A DNA stretch of 64,000 nt from contig JAIXWV010000020.1 in NCBI GenBank assembly GCA_027491115.1, positions 62,001 to 126,000 on the forward strand. The letters run 5' to 3'. The translations under genes and the position numbers were made by a program. Each line of letters opens with the position of its first letter. Positions within the stretch are counted from its first letter, which is position 1. Under the pieces are notes generated by a model. That model was not told the origin of the DNA and did no database searches. It was given only the letters and a program-made list of their open reading frames with translations. Shown here piece after piece: positions 25,750 to 35,907 of the stretch. The stretch comes from Pseudomonadota bacterium. Lineage in GTDB: Bacteria; Bdellovibrionota; UBA1018; CAIMNF01.

Positions 25750-26094
25750 TTAAGCCTTGGTCAGCATCTCGGAGGATGCCGAACGGATGATTTTCTGAAG
25801 CGCCCAACGCTTGTCCTTGGACAAGGGGCGGGACTCGACGATGGCCACCAGATCGCCTTCTTTGGCGCGGTTTTCTTCATCATGGGCCTTGAACTTATTT
25901 GCCTTGGTCAGGTACTTGCCGTACATGCCATCGCGAACCTGGCGCTCAACACGCACCACGCAAGTCTTCTGCATCTTGCTGCTGGTCACGATTCCAACCA
26001 GCACCCGGCGGTGAAGACCCTTGACCTCGATCGCTTCGGCGACCTTGGCTTTAGGAGCTGCTTTTGCTGCTTTTTTTGCTTTTGTCTCTGCCAT
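25750..26094 (-). CDS. rpsQ: 30S ribosomal protein S17
   Basis: 114 residues from MAETKAKKA, chosen because it has AGGGG just upstream; a longer frame would run back into rpmC. The S17 core starts near residue 30 ([21 protein letters not shown]). The 28 residues before it are an Ala/Lys-rich extension not present in E. coli S17 (84 residues). Confidence 0.95.
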   Translation of the reverse strand: MAETKAKKAAKAAPKAKVAEAIEVKGLHRRVLVGIVTSSKMQKTCVVRVERQVRDGMYGKYLTKANKFKAHDEENRAKEGDLVAIVESRPLSKDKRWALQKIIRSASSEMLTKA

Positions 26095-26105
26095 AAATTC
26101 CCCTA

Positions 26106-26303
26106 TCACTTCGCTTTCTGCGTCAAGAAAGTCTTGAGGCGTGCGATTTCCTTGCGGGTCTTCCACAGCAAGGCGGTGTTCTCGAGCTGACCGGTGGCCA
26201 ACTTGATCTTCGATTCAAAGAGAACCTTGCGATCTTCGAGGATCTTCTGGTTCAACTCTTTCACGGAAAGATTTTTGAGCGATTCCAATTTCTTCTTTGC
26301 CAT
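26106..26303 (-). CDS. rpmC: 50S ribosomal protein L29
   Basis: 65 residues of helical hairpin: [13 protein letters not shown] and [18 protein letters not shown]. Lies at the polypeptide exit. Between rplP and rpsQ. Confidence 0.96.
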   Translation of the reverse strand: MAKKKLESLKNLSVKELNQKILEDRKVLFESKIKLATGQLENTALLWKTRKEIARLKTFLTQKAK

Positions 26304-26314
26304 GACGCCGCTCC

Positions 26315-26803
26315 TTACTTCGCAGCAGCCGCTGTTGCGGCTTTCTTCTGAGTCGACTTGGCGGTGCGGGCTGCAACTGCCTTGGACTCGATTTCCTTGT
26401 TGATCAGCTTGAACTTCAGCGGAAGCTTGTGAGCTGCCAGACGGAGAGCTTCAAAAGCCTCGTTCTGGGGAATGCCGGCCATTTCGAAGATGATGCGGCC
26501 GGGCTTGATTACGGCTGCCCACTCTTCAACACCACCCTTACCAGAACCCATCCGGGTCTCGGCAGGCTTTTTGGTGATCGGCTTGTGCGGGAAAATCCGT
26601 ACCCAGATGTTCCCACCGCGCTTCACGTGACGGGTCATCGCAACCCGAGCAGCTTCCAATTGCTTGGCAGAAATCCGGCCGCATTCTGCAGCCTGAAGGC
26701 CGAATTCACCGAAGAAAAGCATTCCGCCGGATCCTGCTTCAGCACGTCCGCGCATCTTGCCTTTCGCTTGTTTTCTCCACTTCACTCTTTTAGGGGTCAA
26801 CAT
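26315..26803 (-). CDS. rplP: 50S ribosomal protein L16
   Basis: 162 residues; [19 protein letters not shown] start, [15 protein letters not shown] and [16 protein letters not shown] are diagnostic. A Lys/Ala/Thr-rich tail of about 20 residues extends the C-terminus beyond E. coli L16 (136). Confidence 0.97.
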   Translation of the reverse strand: MLTPKRVKWRKQAKGKMRGRAEAGSGGMLFFGEFGLQAAECGRISAKQLEAARVAMTRHVKRGGNIWVRIFPHKPITKKPAETRMGSGKGGVEEWAAVIKPGRIIFEMAGIPQNEAFEALRLAAHKLPLKFKLINKEIESKAVAARTAKSTQKKAATAAAAK

Positions 26804-26822
26804 GTCTTATCCACTCCCTCGA

Positions 26823-27509
26823 TCAGTTAGCTGTGTTTCCGCCGGCCTGGAGGGCTTTCGCCTCGTTCGCAGCCTGGCGCTTAAGGGTCTGGGTCTCACC
26901 GTGGTAAACCCAAACTTTCACTCCGATGATTCCGTATACGGTGTACCCTTCGGCGGTTCCGTAGTCGATGTTCGCACGGAGAGTATGCAGAGGAACGCTG
27001 TCCTCGCTGTACCACTCGGCACGAGAGATCTCGGCTCCACCGAGACGTCCTGCGACACGGATCTTGATCCCTTTCACGCCCTGCTTGAAAGCAGCAGTCA
27101 TGCACTTCTTCATCGCGCGACGGAAAGCGACCCGCTTCTCGAGCTGGGCGGCGACGTTCTCAGCGATGAGCTGGGCGTTTGCCTCCGCGTTCTTCACTTC
27201 GATGATATTCAGAAGGATCTCACTGGAGGAGAACTTCTGGATCTCGGCACGGAGCTGGTCTACGCCGGCGCCTTTCTTGCCGATCACGATGCCCGGACGG
27301 GCGGTGTGAACGTTGATTTTCACCTTGTTCGCTGCGCGCTCGATCTCGATCTTGGCGATCCCAGCAGCATACAGCTTCTTCTTCAGTTCCTTACGGAGCT
27401 TGAGGTCTTCATGCAGAAGTTTCGCGTAGTCTTTCTTCGCGTACCAACGGCTTTCCCAAGTTTTGGTGACGCCCAGTCGAAATCCAATCGGATGTACCTT
27501 TTGACCCAT
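26823..27509 (-). CDS. rpsC: 30S ribosomal protein S3
   Basis: 228 residues with [24 protein letters not shown] start, KH domain ([18 protein letters not shown]) and [13 protein letters not shown]. Part of the mRNA entry helicase region. About 75 bases separate it from rplV, unusually long for this cluster, with a T-rich minus-strand-neutral sequence that shows no clear signal. Confidence 0.97.
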   Translation of the reverse strand: MGQKVHPIGFRLGVTKTWESRWYAKKDYAKLLHEDLKLRKELKKKLYAAGIAKIEIERAANKVKINVHTARPGIVIGKKGAGVDQLRAEIQKFSSSEILLNIIEVKNAEANAQLIAENVAAQLEKRVAFRRAMKKCMTAAFKQGVKGIKIRVAGRLGGAEISRAEWYSEDSVPLHTLRANIDYGTAEGYTVYGIIGVKVWVYHGETQTLKRQAANEAKALQAGGNTAN

Positions 27510-27582
27510 GGTTTCTCTTTCCTTAGCTAGTAGCGGCTCTTTTTACACTATGTTCCAAAAATCCGCCAGGTTTCTTTGTTTC

Positions 27583-27939
27583 TTATTTCTTTCCCTTTTT
27601 TGGAGCCGCTTCCGCCACGAACACCTGAAGGTGACTGGAGTACTTGAGGATCCGGCTTGCGGAACCTTTCGCACGGCTCTTGAACCGCTTCAAGGTCGGT
27701 CCCTTCATCACGAGAATCTTGCTCACCACCAGGCGATCGAGATCCATTCCACCCTTTTGCTCAGCATTGGCAACCGCGCTCTTCAGCACGCCAGCCACGA
27801 GAGCCGCCACACGGCGACGGGAAGAAAGGGCAAGGTAATTCATGGCTTGCGCCACTGGCTTGCCGCGGACTTCGTCGGCCAGGAGGCCGAGCTTACGGGG
27901 AGTGACCCGGATATTCTTCAAAAGTGCCATCGTTTCCAT
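27583..27939 (-). CDS. rplV: 50S ribosomal protein L22
   Basis: 118 residues from ATG GAA ACG, preceded by GAGGAGA at 8 bases; a TTG two codons earlier is less likely. RVTPRKLGLLADEVRGKPV and KGPTLKRFKSRAKGSASRILKYSSHLQVFV are L22 motifs; its loop lines the exit tunnel. Confidence 0.97.
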   Translation of the reverse strand: METMALLKNIRVTPRKLGLLADEVRGKPVAQAMNYLALSSRRRVAALVAGVLKSAVANAEQKGGMDLDRLVVSKILVMKGPTLKRFKSRAKGSASRILKYSSHLQVFVAEAAPKKGKK

Positions 27940-27963
27940 TGTCAAATCTCCTCAATTCCCGGC

Positions 27964-28260
27964 TTATTTACCGGAGGCGGCAGCTTCAGAAGCCTTCTTG
28001 TCGCCGGGGGTGTGGCCGTGGAAAGTACGGGTCAGAGCGAACTCCCCCAACTTGTGACCGACCATGTTTTCAGTGACGAACACAGGGACGAACTTGCGTC
28101 CGTTGTGAACAGCCAGGGTCAACCCGACGAAATCGGGAAGAACCGTGGAACGACGGGACCAGGTTTTGATCACCTTCTTGTCGTTGGCAGCCTTGGCCGC
28201 CACCACTTTGTTCAGGAGGTGGTCATCGCAGAAGGGACCTTTTTTCAGTGATCTTGCCAT
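27964..28260 (-). CDS. rpsS: 30S ribosomal protein S19
   Basis: 98 residues: [55 protein letters not shown] in segments, typical of S19. Ends in a short Ala-rich tail (SEAAASGK). Confidence 0.97.
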   Translation of the reverse strand: MARSLKKGPFCDDHLLNKVVAAKAANDKKVIKTWSRRSTVLPDFVGLTLAVHNGRKFVPVFVTENMVGHKLGEFALTRTFHGHTPGDKKASEAAASGK

Positions 28261-28276
28261 TTCAGATTCTCCTCAA

Positions 28277-29107
28277 TTAAGCGCGTTTGACGATGAATAC
28301 GTCGGTACGCTTGTTCTTACGGGTTTTATAGCCTTTGGTCGGTTTACCCCAAGGAGTCGTCGGATGACGTCCACCGGAGCTCTTACCTTCACCACCACCC
28401 ATCGGGTGATCGACCGGGTTCTTGGCCACGCCGCGAACCGTCGGACGGATACCCATCCAGCGGGAGCGACCGGCTTTACCGATCTTGACGTTCTCGTGTT
28501 CCAGATTGGAGACCTGGCCGATCGAGGCGCGGCAGTTCACGTGAACCAGGCGGATCTCACCGCTCGGCATACGAATCTGGGCATAGTCGCCTTCCTTCGC
28601 CATCAACTGGCCGTAGCTGCCTGCGGAACGTGCAAGACGCCCACCCTTGCCCGGCTCCACTTCGATGTTGTGGATGAAGGTACCGACCGGAATGAACGTG
28701 ATCTGAAGATTGTTCCCCGGCTTGATGTCGGCTTTGTTGCTCGCCAGGACCTGGTCACCGACCTTGAGTCCTTCGGGAGCGATGATGAAACGCTTGTCAC
28801 CATCCTTGTAGAACACGAGGGCGATCCAAGCGGTACGGTTCGGATCGTACTCGAGGGAGGCCACGGTTCCAGGAACGCCGTCTTTGTCGCGCTTGAAATC
28901 GATCAGACGGTAGTGCTGCTTGTGTCCGCCACCGATCTGCTGGACCGTGATCCGTCCGTAGACGTTACGGCCACCGGACTTCGTCTTGAATTTACGAAGG
29001 CTGTTCGGACGGCTGGGGAGCTCGGAGGTCTTGGTCAACACTGAAAAATCAGCGGTGGACTTGAACCGGAGAGCGGGGGTCGTAGGCTTGAATGTTTTGA
29101 CTGCCAT
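28277..29107 (-). CDS. rplB: 50S ribosomal protein L2
   Basis: 276 residues, the usual length. [22 protein letters not shown] near the start and [22 protein letters not shown] near the end are the L2 signatures; the latter includes the conserved His near the peptidyl-transferase centre. Confidence 0.98.
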   Translation of the reverse strand: MAVKTFKPTTPALRFKSTADFSVLTKTSELPSRPNSLRKFKTKSGGRNVYGRITVQQIGGGHKQHYRLIDFKRDKDGVPGTVASLEYDPNRTAWIALVFYKDGDKRFIIAPEGLKVGDQVLASNKADIKPGNNLQITFIPVGTFIHNIEVEPGKGGRLARSAGSYGQLMAKEGDYAQIRMPSGEIRLVHVNCRASIGQVSNLEHENVKIGKAGRSRWMGIRPTVRGVAKNPVDHPMGGGEGKSSGGRHPTTPWGKPTKGYKTRKNKRTDVFIVKRA

Positions 29108-29129
29108 AAACTTACCTGGATCCTCTCAA

Positions 29130-29426
29130 TTACTGTTTCACCTGGAACAGTTCGATCTTCTGGCCGGCAGCCAGAGTGATGATCGCTTTTTTCCAGTTGG
29201 AGCGTTTGTATTCGAAACGTCCGGAACGCTTGTTCTTGCCGTGCATGACGAGAGTGTTGACAGCTTTGACCTTCACCTTGAAGAGCTGCTCTACAGCTGT
29301 TTTGATCTCAGGCTTGGTCGCGGTCGAATCCACTTCGAACACATAGCGGTTGGCCACCTCAGCGAGAGCGGTGCTCTTTTCGCTGATCACGGGGCGTTTG
29401 ATGACATTGAAGATTTTGTCTTGCAT
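29130..29426 (-). CDS. rplW: 50S ribosomal protein L23
   Basis: 98 residues from MQDKIFNVIKRPVISEKS; longer frames would extend into rplD. NRYVFEVDSTATKPEIKTAVE is characteristic. Docking site for trigger factor and SRP at the exit tunnel. Confidence 0.97.
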   Translation of the reverse strand: MQDKIFNVIKRPVISEKSTALAEVANRYVFEVDSTATKPEIKTAVEQLFKVKVKAVNTLVMHGKNKRSGRFEYKRSNWKKAIITLAAGQKIELFQVKQ

Positions 29427-29427
29427 C

Positions 29428-30057
29428 TTAGTTCTCCGTTCCGAGGCGGGTTTCAATCGCCTTCACCGCATCCTGAGTCATGACCAACCAGTCATACTTC
29501 ACGATGTCATACACATTGAGTCCTTCGGTCTTGAGAAGGCGGACGCCCTTCAAGTTACGCACGGACAACTCGGTGTTCTGATCCGCTGCCGCGACAATCA
29601 GAGCGTTCTCGAGCTTGAAGGTCTCTTTCAGCACCTTCTGAGCATCAGCAGTTTTTGGAGCTGCGAATGTCAGCTTGTCGAGAACGATGACGCGAGCTGC
29701 CTTCACGCGATCGGAGAGAGCCGAGCGGAGTGCGCCACGGATCATTTCCTTGGGAGTGCGCTCAGCATACGAGCGAGGCTGAGGTCCGAAGTTCTGACCC
29801 CCACCCACCATGAGAGGAGAACGGGTGGAACCCTGACGGGCGTTACCGGTACCCTTCTGCTTGAACGGCTTGCGGCCACCACCACGGACTTCAGACTTGG
29901 TCTTGGTCTTGGCAGTGCCCTGGCGACGATCGGCCAACTGGGCCTTGATCACCTGGTGAACCAATGCGCGATTGACCTCGGTGCCGAAAACGGCATCACT
30001 CAGGTTGATCGAACCGACTTTTTCTTTTTTCTGATTGAACAGTTCCAATGCTGGCAT
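29428..30057 (-). CDS. rplD: 50S ribosomal protein L4
   Basis: 209 residues; RQGTAKTKTKSEVRGGGRKPFKQKGTGNARQGS is the tunnel loop of L4 (given in part). In E. coli L4 also represses the S10 operon; no obvious equivalent leader could be verified here. Confidence 0.97.
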   Translation of the reverse strand: MPALELFNQKKEKVGSINLSDAVFGTEVNRALVHQVIKAQLADRRQGTAKTKTKSEVRGGGRKPFKQKGTGNARQGSTRSPLMVGGGQNFGPQPRSYAERTPKEMIRGALRSALSDRVKAARVIVLDKLTFAAPKTADAQKVLKETFKLENALIVAAADQNTELSVRNLKGVRLLKTEGLNVYDIVKYDWLVMTQDAVKAIETRLGTEN

Positions 30058-30058
30058 C

Positions 30059-30757
30059 TTACACCTCAGCCTTTACTGCTTTACGGATCGTGACGATACC
30101 GCTGATGGGACCCGGAACACTTCCGTGCACCAGGACGATTCCCTTTTCCAGATCCACCCGGACCACTTTGAGGTTCAGGATGGACACTTTCTTGTGCCCC
30201 ATGTGACCGGGCATCTTCTTGCCTTTGAACACCTTACCCGGGTCGGCACGGTTACCGATGGAACCGATCTGACGGTGGGAGACGGAAGCTCCGTGGGACT
30301 TGAAACCGCCCGCATAGTGGTAGCGCTTCATGACACCCTGGAAGCCTTTACCTTTGCTCACAGCACTCACATCAACCAGATCTCCGGCCTTGAGAAACTC
30401 GGCGGTGAGCTCCTGACCTTCGGAGAGGGATGCGATCGCCTGGTCATCCGCGGCGCGGAATTCCTGGGCATGATAGAAGCCGGGCTGGCCAGACTTCTTG
30501 AAGTGGCCTTTTTCAGCCGAGTTCACACGATTTTCCTTCTTGGGAAGGAATCCGACCTGTACGGCGGAGTAGCCGTGCTTGTCGGCTTTCTTCACCTGGG
30601 TCACCGTGTTCTTCTTGATTTCCACTACCGTCACCGCGAGAGCGCGGCCGTCTTCGGAGTAGACCTGGGTCATTCCGGTCTTGACGCCGAGAATCCCGCC
30701 ACGACCGGAGAGCGTTGCAGTGTTTGCAGTCGCTTGAGTTTCAGTGTTTTGTTCCAT
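30059..30757 (-). CDS. rplC: 50S ribosomal protein L3
   Basis: 232 residues from MEQNTETQ, behind AGGTGAGG; the core begins at about residue 20 (GILGVKTGMTQVYSEDG). KGKGFQGVMKRYHYAGGFKSHGASVSHR is the loop near the peptidyl-transferase centre. The N-terminus has a short polar extension. Confidence 0.97.
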   Translation of the reverse strand: MEQNTETQATANTATLSGRGGILGVKTGMTQVYSEDGRALAVTVVEIKKNTVTQVKKADKHGYSAVQVGFLPKKENRVNSAEKGHFKKSGQPGFYHAQEFRAADDQAIASLSEGQELTAEFLKAGDLVDVSAVSKGKGFQGVMKRYHYAGGFKSHGASVSHRQIGSIGNRADPGKVFKGKKMPGHMGHKKVSILNLKVVRVDLEKGIVLVHGSVPGPISGIVTIRKAVKAEV

Positions 30758-30842
30758 AACCTCACCTTTGTTTTGCCGGCTCAACACCGACAGGAGACCG
30801 TCTCATCCTCGCCATGATACCGGCGAGTGCCGACTCCACGAT

Positions 30843-31157
30843 TTACGATTTAATCTCCACATCCACACCGGCAGAAAGATCGAGCTTCATGAGCGAATCG
30901 ATCGTCTGTTGGGTGGGCTCCACAATGTCCAGAAGACGCTTGTGAGTGCGCACTTCGAACTGCTCACGGGATTTCTTATCAACGTGAGGAGAGCGAAGAA
31001 CGGTATACTTGTTGATGACCGTAGGGAGAGGGATCGGACCCCGAACCACTGCGCCGGTCCTCTTGGCGGTGTTCACGATTTCCCATACGGACTTGTCCAG
31101 AACGCGATGATCAAACGCTTTCAGCTTGATCCGGATTTTGTGTTCAGCAACTGCCAT
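30843..31157 (-). CDS. rpsJ: 30S ribosomal protein S10
   Basis: 104 residues from [50 protein letters not shown] covers the conserved loop. First gene of the S10 cluster. The 397 bases between it and fusA hold no tuf gene. Confidence 0.97.
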   Translation of the reverse strand: MAVAEHKIRIKLKAFDHRVLDKSVWEIVNTAKRTGAVVRGPIPLPTVINKYTVLRSPHVDKKSREQFEVRTHKRLLDIVEPTQQTIDSLMKLDLSAGVDVEIKS

Positions 31158-31554
31158 AACATTCCTTCTTTCGTCGTCCTCTTCCGGGAGTACCGACCCT
31201 ACACCGGGGGCCGGACCCTCCTTACTCAAGGAGCGCAAAATTCATTTCTACTTTTTTTTACGACCGAATATCGCTCTCATCATTCGCGGTGACTGAAACC
31301 CAGGGGCCCTTTGCTCTCGCAAAACACCCGGTGTCTGGATTTCGCCACATTTTCCGGGAACCCGTTTCCGGGACCGGCCGTGCTTCGCCTCGGTTTTCCC
31401 TCGTCAGGAATGGCAACTCAAGTTGAGTGCCGTTGGACCGAGACAGCCCGCGAACTGTAGCAGCAGAGCCAAAATTTGGATCGACAAGTTGGTACGATTA
31501 CCCTAAGTGGTCCCGAAGCACAAGTGGAAACTGGCGGAAGCCCGCGTTTTCCAC
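31158..31554. other. fusA-rpsJ intergenic region, no gene seen
   Basis: About 400 bases where tuf often lies. I see no EF-Tu fragment in any frame. A hairpin (AGTGGAAA/TTTCCACT, 31523-31555) abuts the fusA stop on the minus strand but lacks a T-run. The rest should hold the promoter and leader of the S10 cluster; no box pair is convincing enough to call. Confidence 0.6.
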
Positions 31555-33708
31555 TCAAACGCCCTGGGCGCCCGGATCCACGGGACGGGAAGGCAAAATC
31601 CCTGCCTTCTGCTTGATCTCCTCGAGCACCTGGGAAGAAACCGGAGAATAGTGCGAAAACTGCATGGAAAACGTGGCCCGCCCCTGGGAGGAAGATCGTA
31701 ACACCGTGGAATAACCGAACATTCTAGCCAGCGGCACCTCTGCGTCGATCACCTGGAGGTCCGACCGGGCCGTCATCCCTTGAATCTTCCCACCCCTGGC
31801 GTTCAGATCACCAATCACAGCCCCCATGTAATCTTGAGGACAAACCACCTCGCACTTCATGTGAGGCTCCAAAATGGTCGGCTGGGCACGGGAGGCGGCA
31901 TCCTTGAATGCCATCGCCGCAGCCACCTTAAATGCCATTTCGGAGGAATCCGTCTCACTGAACGACCCTCCCAGCAGGGTCGCCTCAATGTCCACCGCCG
32001 GGTAGCCGGCCAAGACCCCACCCGACATCGCTTCCTTCACACCCTGCTCCACCGCCTGGACGAAGTGTTTCGGAATCTGGGACTCAGGCGCCCGATTCGA
32101 AAAAGAAAACCCTTTCCCACGTTCTGCCGACTTCAATCGAACCGTGCAGTGCCCGTACTGGCCCTTGACCCCTTCGCCCTGGCGGATGAACCGACCCTCG
32201 CCCTCGGCCTGCCCGAGAACGGTTTCCCGGTAGGAAACCTGGGGATTTCCGACATTGGCCTCGACCTTGAACTCCCGCTTCAGACGGTCAACGATGATCT
32301 CGAGGTGCAACTCCCCCATGCCGCTGATCAAGGTCTGGGCCGTGTCTTCGCTCTGGAACACGCGGAAGGACGGATCCTCGACGGTCAATCGCTGAAGAGC
32401 CTGCCCGAGCTTCTCTTGATCCGCCTTGGTTTTGGGCTCGATCGCCACCGAAATCACAGGTTCGGGGAATTCGATCTTTTCGAGGAGCAATTGCCGCCCT
32501 TCTGAGCAAAATGTGTCGCCCGTCGTGGCGAGCTTCAGGCCCACGATCGCACAGATGTTGCCGGCGGTGATCTCACTGACCTCCTCGGACTTGTTGGCAT
32601 GCATCCGGAGCAGGCGGTTGGCCCGTTCACGCTTTCCCTTGTTGGTGTTCCAGAACACTTGGCCCGACTCGAGCTTTCCGGAATACACGCGAATGTAGGT
32701 GAGCTGACCCACGAACGGATCAGTCATGATCTTGAAAGCAAGCGCAGCGAACGGCTCCGCAGGATCCGGAGAGCAAAGGATTTCCTTGCTCTCGTCGGTC
32801 GGATGATGGGCCACCAAAGGAGGCAAATCCAGGGGCGACGGAAGAAAATCCACCACCGCATCCAACAGGGGCTGGACACCCTTGTTTTTGAAGCTCGCAC
32901 CACACAGCACGGGAAGGATCTTGAGTGCGATTGCACCCCGACGGATCGCCGCACGGAGCTCGGAAACCGAAGGCTCCTCGCCGCCGAGATACTTCTCCAT
33001 GATGGCCTCGTCGTAATCCGCCACACTTTCGATCAGCGCCTGCCGGTGAAGATCGGCCTCGTCGCGGAGATCGGCAGGAATCTCTTCAACGGTGAACTTG
33101 GCCCCGAGGTCACTCGACCCCCACCGGAGCGCCCGCATTTCGATCAGATCGATGAGACCCTCGAAGCGATCCTCGGCCCCCCAGGGAATCTGGATCGGCG
33201 CAGGCTTGCACCCAAGACGATCCTTGACCTGCCCTACCACTGAAGCAAAATCCGCCCCTACCCGGTCCATTTTATTGATGAAGGCGATCCGCGGAACACG
33301 ATAACGGTCCGCCTGGCGCCAGACCGTCTCGGTCTGGGGCTCGACTCCCCCCACGGCGCACAAGACCACCACCGCACCGTCAAGCACCCGAAGGGAGCGT
33401 TCCACTTCGATGGTGAAATCCACGTGCCCAGGGGTGTCGATCAAATTGACCGTGTGGTCTCTCCAATAAGCCGTGGTCGCCGCCGAGGTGATGGTGATTC
33501 CCCGCTCCTGCTCTTGAGGCATCCAATCCATGGTCGCGGTTCCCTCATGGACTTCACCGATTTTGTGGGTTTTTCCGGTGAAAAACAGGATGCGCTCGGT
33601 GGTCGTGGTTTTCCCGGCGTCAATGTGCGCCATGATCCCGATGTTCCGGATCTTGGCCAGTTGCGCGGCCACTTTTTCGTCGAGCTTCTTTTCCTGTGCT
33701 TTGGTCAT
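31555..33708 (-). CDS. fusA: elongation factor G
   Basis: 717 residues. G1 [16 protein letters not shown]2/G3 [15 protein letters not shown] and [24 protein letters not shown]4 NKMDRVG are complete; domain [17 protein letters not shown] and domain [20 protein letters not shown] follow. Translocase GTPase. It lies after rpsG, but an intrinsic terminator separates the two, and tuf is absent downstream. Length is slightly above E. coli EF-G (704). Could be one of two EF-G paralogues in the genome; not testable here. Confidence 0.95.
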   Translation of the reverse strand: MTKAQEKKLDEKVAAQLAKIRNIGIMAHIDAGKTTTTERILFFTGKTHKIGEVHEGTATMDWMPQEQERGITITSAATTAYWRDHTVNLIDTPGHVDFTIEVERSLRVLDGAVVVLCAVGGVEPQTETVWRQADRYRVPRIAFINKMDRVGADFASVVGQVKDRLGCKPAPIQIPWGAEDRFEGLIDLIEMRALRWGSSDLGAKFTVEEIPADLRDEADLHRQALIESVADYDEAIMEKYLGGEEPSVSELRAAIRRGAIALKILPVLCGASFKNKGVQPLLDAVVDFLPSPLDLPPLVAHHPTDESKEILCSPDPAEPFAALAFKIMTDPFVGQLTYIRVYSGKLESGQVFWNTNKGKRERANRLLRMHANKSEEVSEITAGNICAIVGLKLATTGDTFCSEGRQLLLEKIEFPEPVISVAIEPKTKADQEKLGQALQRLTVEDPSFRVFQSEDTAQTLISGMGELHLEIIVDRLKREFKVEANVGNPQVSYRETVLGQAEGEGRFIRQGEGVKGQYGHCTVRLKSAERGKGFSFSNRAPESQIPKHFVQAVEQGVKEAMSGGVLAGYPAVDIEATLLGGSFSETDSSEMAFKVAAAMAFKDAASRAQPTILEPHMKCEVVCPQDYMGAVIGDLNARGGKIQGMTARSDLQVIDAEVPLARMFGYSTVLRSSSQGRATFSMQFSHYSPVSSQVLEEIKQKAGILPSRPVDPGAQGV

Positions 33709-33733
33709 ATGGACTACATCCTAGCAGAACACA

Positions 33734-33767
33734 TAAAAAAAGCCCGCCTGCGAATCGCAGCCGGGCT
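33734..33767 (-). terminator. intrinsic terminator between rpsG and fusA
   Basis: AGCCCG pairs with CGGGCT and CTGCG with CGCAG around a 3-base loop; on the minus strand seven Ts follow. It begins 23 bases past the rpsG stop and ends 26 bases before the fusA start, so rpsL-rpsG may end here or read through partly. Confidence 0.85.
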
Positions 33768-33789
33768 TTCTAAATCAATGTGAATGAGA

Positions 33790-34260
33790 TTACCAGCGAT
33801 AGTGGGCGAAGGCTTTGTTGGCTTCGGCCATACGGTGCATGTCTTCGCGCTTTTTCATTGCGGAACCACGCTGGTTGGAGGCGTCGATGATTTCCATCGC
33901 CAGACGCTCCGCCATGGTCTGTTCTCCACGGCCGCGGGCGGATTCAATCAACCAACGGGTCGCCAGGGACTGACGACGAGCAGGCTTCACTTCGACGGGA
34001 ACCTGGTAGTTTGCACCACCGACCCGACGGGACTTCACTTCGAGAAGGGGCTTGATGTTCTCGAGGCCTTTTTTGAACGCCTTGATGCCTTCTTCACTGG
34101 TTTTTTCCTGGATCATCTCCATCGCAGAGTAAAAAATCTTCTCGGCGATTCCGCGCTTCCCGTCATAGAGGAGGGCGTTGATGAACTTGGCGACGATCAG
34201 ATCATTATAGATCGGATCCGGATTGATTTCGCGTTTGGCTGCAACCTTCTTACGTGCCAT
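33790..34260 (-). CDS. rpsG: 30S ribosomal protein S7
   Basis: 156 residues; [28 protein letters not shown] and [21 protein letters not shown] are S7 signatures. Initiates assembly of the 30S head. Followed by a terminator. Confidence 0.98.
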   Translation of the reverse strand: MARKKVAAKREINPDPIYNDLIVAKFINALLYDGKRGIAEKIFYSAMEMIQEKTSEEGIKAFKKGLENIKPLLEVKSRRVGGANYQVPVEVKPARRQSLATRWLIESARGRGEQTMAERLAMEIIDASNQRGSAMKKREDMHRMAEANKAFAHYRW

Positions 34261-34279
34261 GGTCCTGGTTCCTTCTTAA

Positions 34280-34669
34280 TTATTTGGCAGCGCCGCCGGC
34301 AGCGGGCTTCTTAGCGCCGTATTTGGAACGGCTCTGCTTGCGGTTGGCGACACCCTGGGTGTCGAGCGTTCCGCGAATGGTGTGATAACGGACCCCTGGA
34401 AGATCCTTCACCCGGCCACCGCGAATCAACACGATCGAGTGTTCCTGGAGATTGTGTCCGACGCCCGGAATGTACGAAGTGACTTCGTATCCGTTGGTCA
34501 GGCGGACCCGGCAAACCTTCCGAAGAGCCGAATTTGGCTTCTTTGGAGTGGTGGTGTACACCCGGGTGCAAACGCCGCGCTTCTGCGGGCATGAAGCCAT
34601 CGCAGGCGAACTGGTTTTCCAAACTTGTTTTTTACGGCCCGAGCGAACGAGCTGGTTGATCGTAGGCAT
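34280..34669 (-). CDS. rpsL: 30S ribosomal protein S12
   Basis: 129 residues: [30 protein letters not shown] and [29 protein letters not shown]. Lys in the PKKPNS loop is the wild-type, streptomycin-sensitive residue. The tail ends [11 protein letters not shown]. First gene of the str cluster here. Confidence 0.98.
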   Translation of the reverse strand: MPTINQLVRSGRKKQVWKTSSPAMASCPQKRGVCTRVYTTTPKKPNSALRKVCRVRLTNGYEVTSYIPGVGHNLQEHSIVLIRGGRVKDLPGVRYHTIRGTLDTQGVANRKQSRSKYGAKKPAAGGAAK

Positions 34670-34725
34670 TCCTACACATTTCCTTTCATCAAAATCCGAA
34701 AATCTGAAGAGATACGGAAGGATTA

Positions 34726-34754
34726 CAGATAATCTTTCAGATCGCTCAGGTCAA
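34726..34754 (-). promoter_or_regulatory. candidate promoter for rpsL-rpsG
   Basis: On the minus strand TTGACC, 17 bases, TATCTG, about 57 bases before the rpsL start codon. The -35 is good and the -10 weaker. Confidence 0.4.
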
Positions 34755-34855
34755 GCGAGAACTTCCTCTTCCCGCAAACTCTTGTAATCAATCGCATTTA
34801 CCGAACCGTTTGACGACACCTCCCGCCTTCGCTACCTTGGGCCTGTTCCTTGTGA

Positions 34856-34931
34856 GCCGATGTAGCTCAGTTGGTAGAGCAACGCTTTCGTAAAGCGTAG
34901 GTCGACGGTTCGAGTCCGCTCATCGGCTCCA
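34856..34931 (+). tRNA. tRNA-Thr (anticodon CGT)
   Basis: 76 nt with encoded CCA. Acceptor GCCGATG/CATCGGC, D arm AGCTCAGTTGGTAGAGC, anticodon stem ACGCT/AGCGT with loop TTCGTAA, T arm with GGTTCGAGTCC. CGT reads ACG, hence threonine. It stands between the divergent rpsL promoter region and a secreted-protein gene. Confidence 0.96.
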
Positions 34932-34941
34932 TTTTTCTCGT

Positions 34942-34970
34942 TTGATTTTTATTCAAAATATATGTAAGAT
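34942..34970 (+). promoter_or_regulatory. sigma-70-like promoter
   Basis: TTGATT, 17 bases, TAAGAT, with an extended ATG before the second box, a few bases before the start of the secreted-protein gene (34978). The leader would be nearly absent, so an upstream ATG frame start is not likely. Similar boxes precede the lipoprotein gene at 51200. Confidence 0.45.
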
Positions 34971-34977
34971 GCGCGCC

Positions 34978-35430
34978 ATGAATCGGTTTCACCTCGTATT
35001 TTGCGCTTTTTTGGCCTCGGTCCCAGCTCTGGCGTCTTCCCAGTCCGGTGATTTCCTGATTTGCGCGAGCGAAGACAACCTGATCAAGATGACCGCAGAC
35101 CTTTCTTCGGGTCGCGGTGAGAAGACCGCAGTGGCTGTGTTCAACGGGCGGCGAATCCTCCTCGACGAGGTCTCAGGTGGAAAAGCCCGGCATCGCTTCA
35201 TGTTCTACCCCGACCGTCGCACCCCCCTGATGGTGGGTCGTACGGGCGCAAAGGCTCCGGAAATTCGCGTGAGCGTGGATCCGGTGCGGAGCGGATACAC
35301 GGTGGTGCTCGACCGGAAGCTTCCCGTCCTGTACCGGGTCGCCAAGTATACTGCCAAATTGACGGTGAAATCCCTCGGGATCGAGTCCCGCGAGGTCGCG
35401 TGCACTGAAAGCAAGTGGGCCAGCGATTGA
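34978..35430 (+). CDS. small secreted protein of unknown function
   Basis: 150 residues. MNRFHLVFCAFLASVPALAS is a standard signal peptide; the mature chain has two Cys (FLICASEDN and VACTESKW) likely to form a disulfide, and alternating beta-like segments. No family recognised. It ends one base before the stop of the convergent next gene. A start two codons upstream (MRAMNRF) is possible. Confidence 0.55.
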   Translation: MNRFHLVFCAFLASVPALASSQSGDFLICASEDNLIKMTADLSSGRGEKTAVAVFNGRRILLDEVSGGKARHRFMFYPDRRTPLMVGRTGAKAPEIRVSVDPVRSGYTVVLDRKLPVLYRVAKYTAKLTVKSLGIESREVACTESKWASD

Positions 35431-35431
35431 T

Positions 35432-35785
35432 TTAGGGACCTGCTCCAAAATTGCGGGAAACCTTCTCCACGGATACCAAACTCCATCGGGCATCTCCCCA
35501 AGCGGTTCCTGCATTTTGTTCCAGCCGGATACGGTAGCGCTTCTTCTTTCCCACAACGACGGCAGTCGCCACTCCTGCTCCGCATCGAATTTTGCCGATC
35601 CGAACCATATGGTCACCACAAGAGCCAAGATCGGCATCAATTCCAAGATTCAGACATTCCGAACCATGAACATAAACCCGGGGACAGCTCGTGTCTTGGG
35701 ACTCTGCAAAAGCCGCTCGAACGCCCCATGTCATCGCCATCCAAATCGATATCACGCTTGTTGTCATCACCACGTTGTTCTCCAC
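35432..35785 (-). CDS. small secreted Cys-containing protein
   Basis: 117 residues. The N-terminus (MTTSVISIWMAMTWGVRAAFA within) is a signal peptide; the start may be the internal MTTSV. Four Cys (SCPR, ECLN, SCGD, IRCG) occur in the first half of the mature protein, followed by a basic strand KKKRYRIRLEQNAG. No family recognised; it resembles its convergent neighbour only in size and export. Confidence 0.5.
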   Translation of the reverse strand: MENNVVMTTSVISIWMAMTWGVRAAFAESQDTSCPRVYVHGSECLNLGIDADLGSCGDHMVRIGKIRCGAGVATAVVVGKKKRYRIRLEQNAGTAWGDARWSLVSVEKVSRNFGAGP

Positions 35786-35907
35786 GATCCAACCTGAACG
35801 GTTGGGATGTGCTTCTCGTTACGGAAAAACCCTCCTTCCTCTGAAATGTTTTCTTCACAATCTTTAATCCATTTGAAATGATTGGATAATTAGAAGGAAA
35901 CATTCGT

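Noticed and set aside
31158-31554. Possible degenerate tuf gene between fusA and rpsJ
   Set aside because: No EF-Tu motif (for example GHVDHGKTTL or NKCDMV) in any frame.
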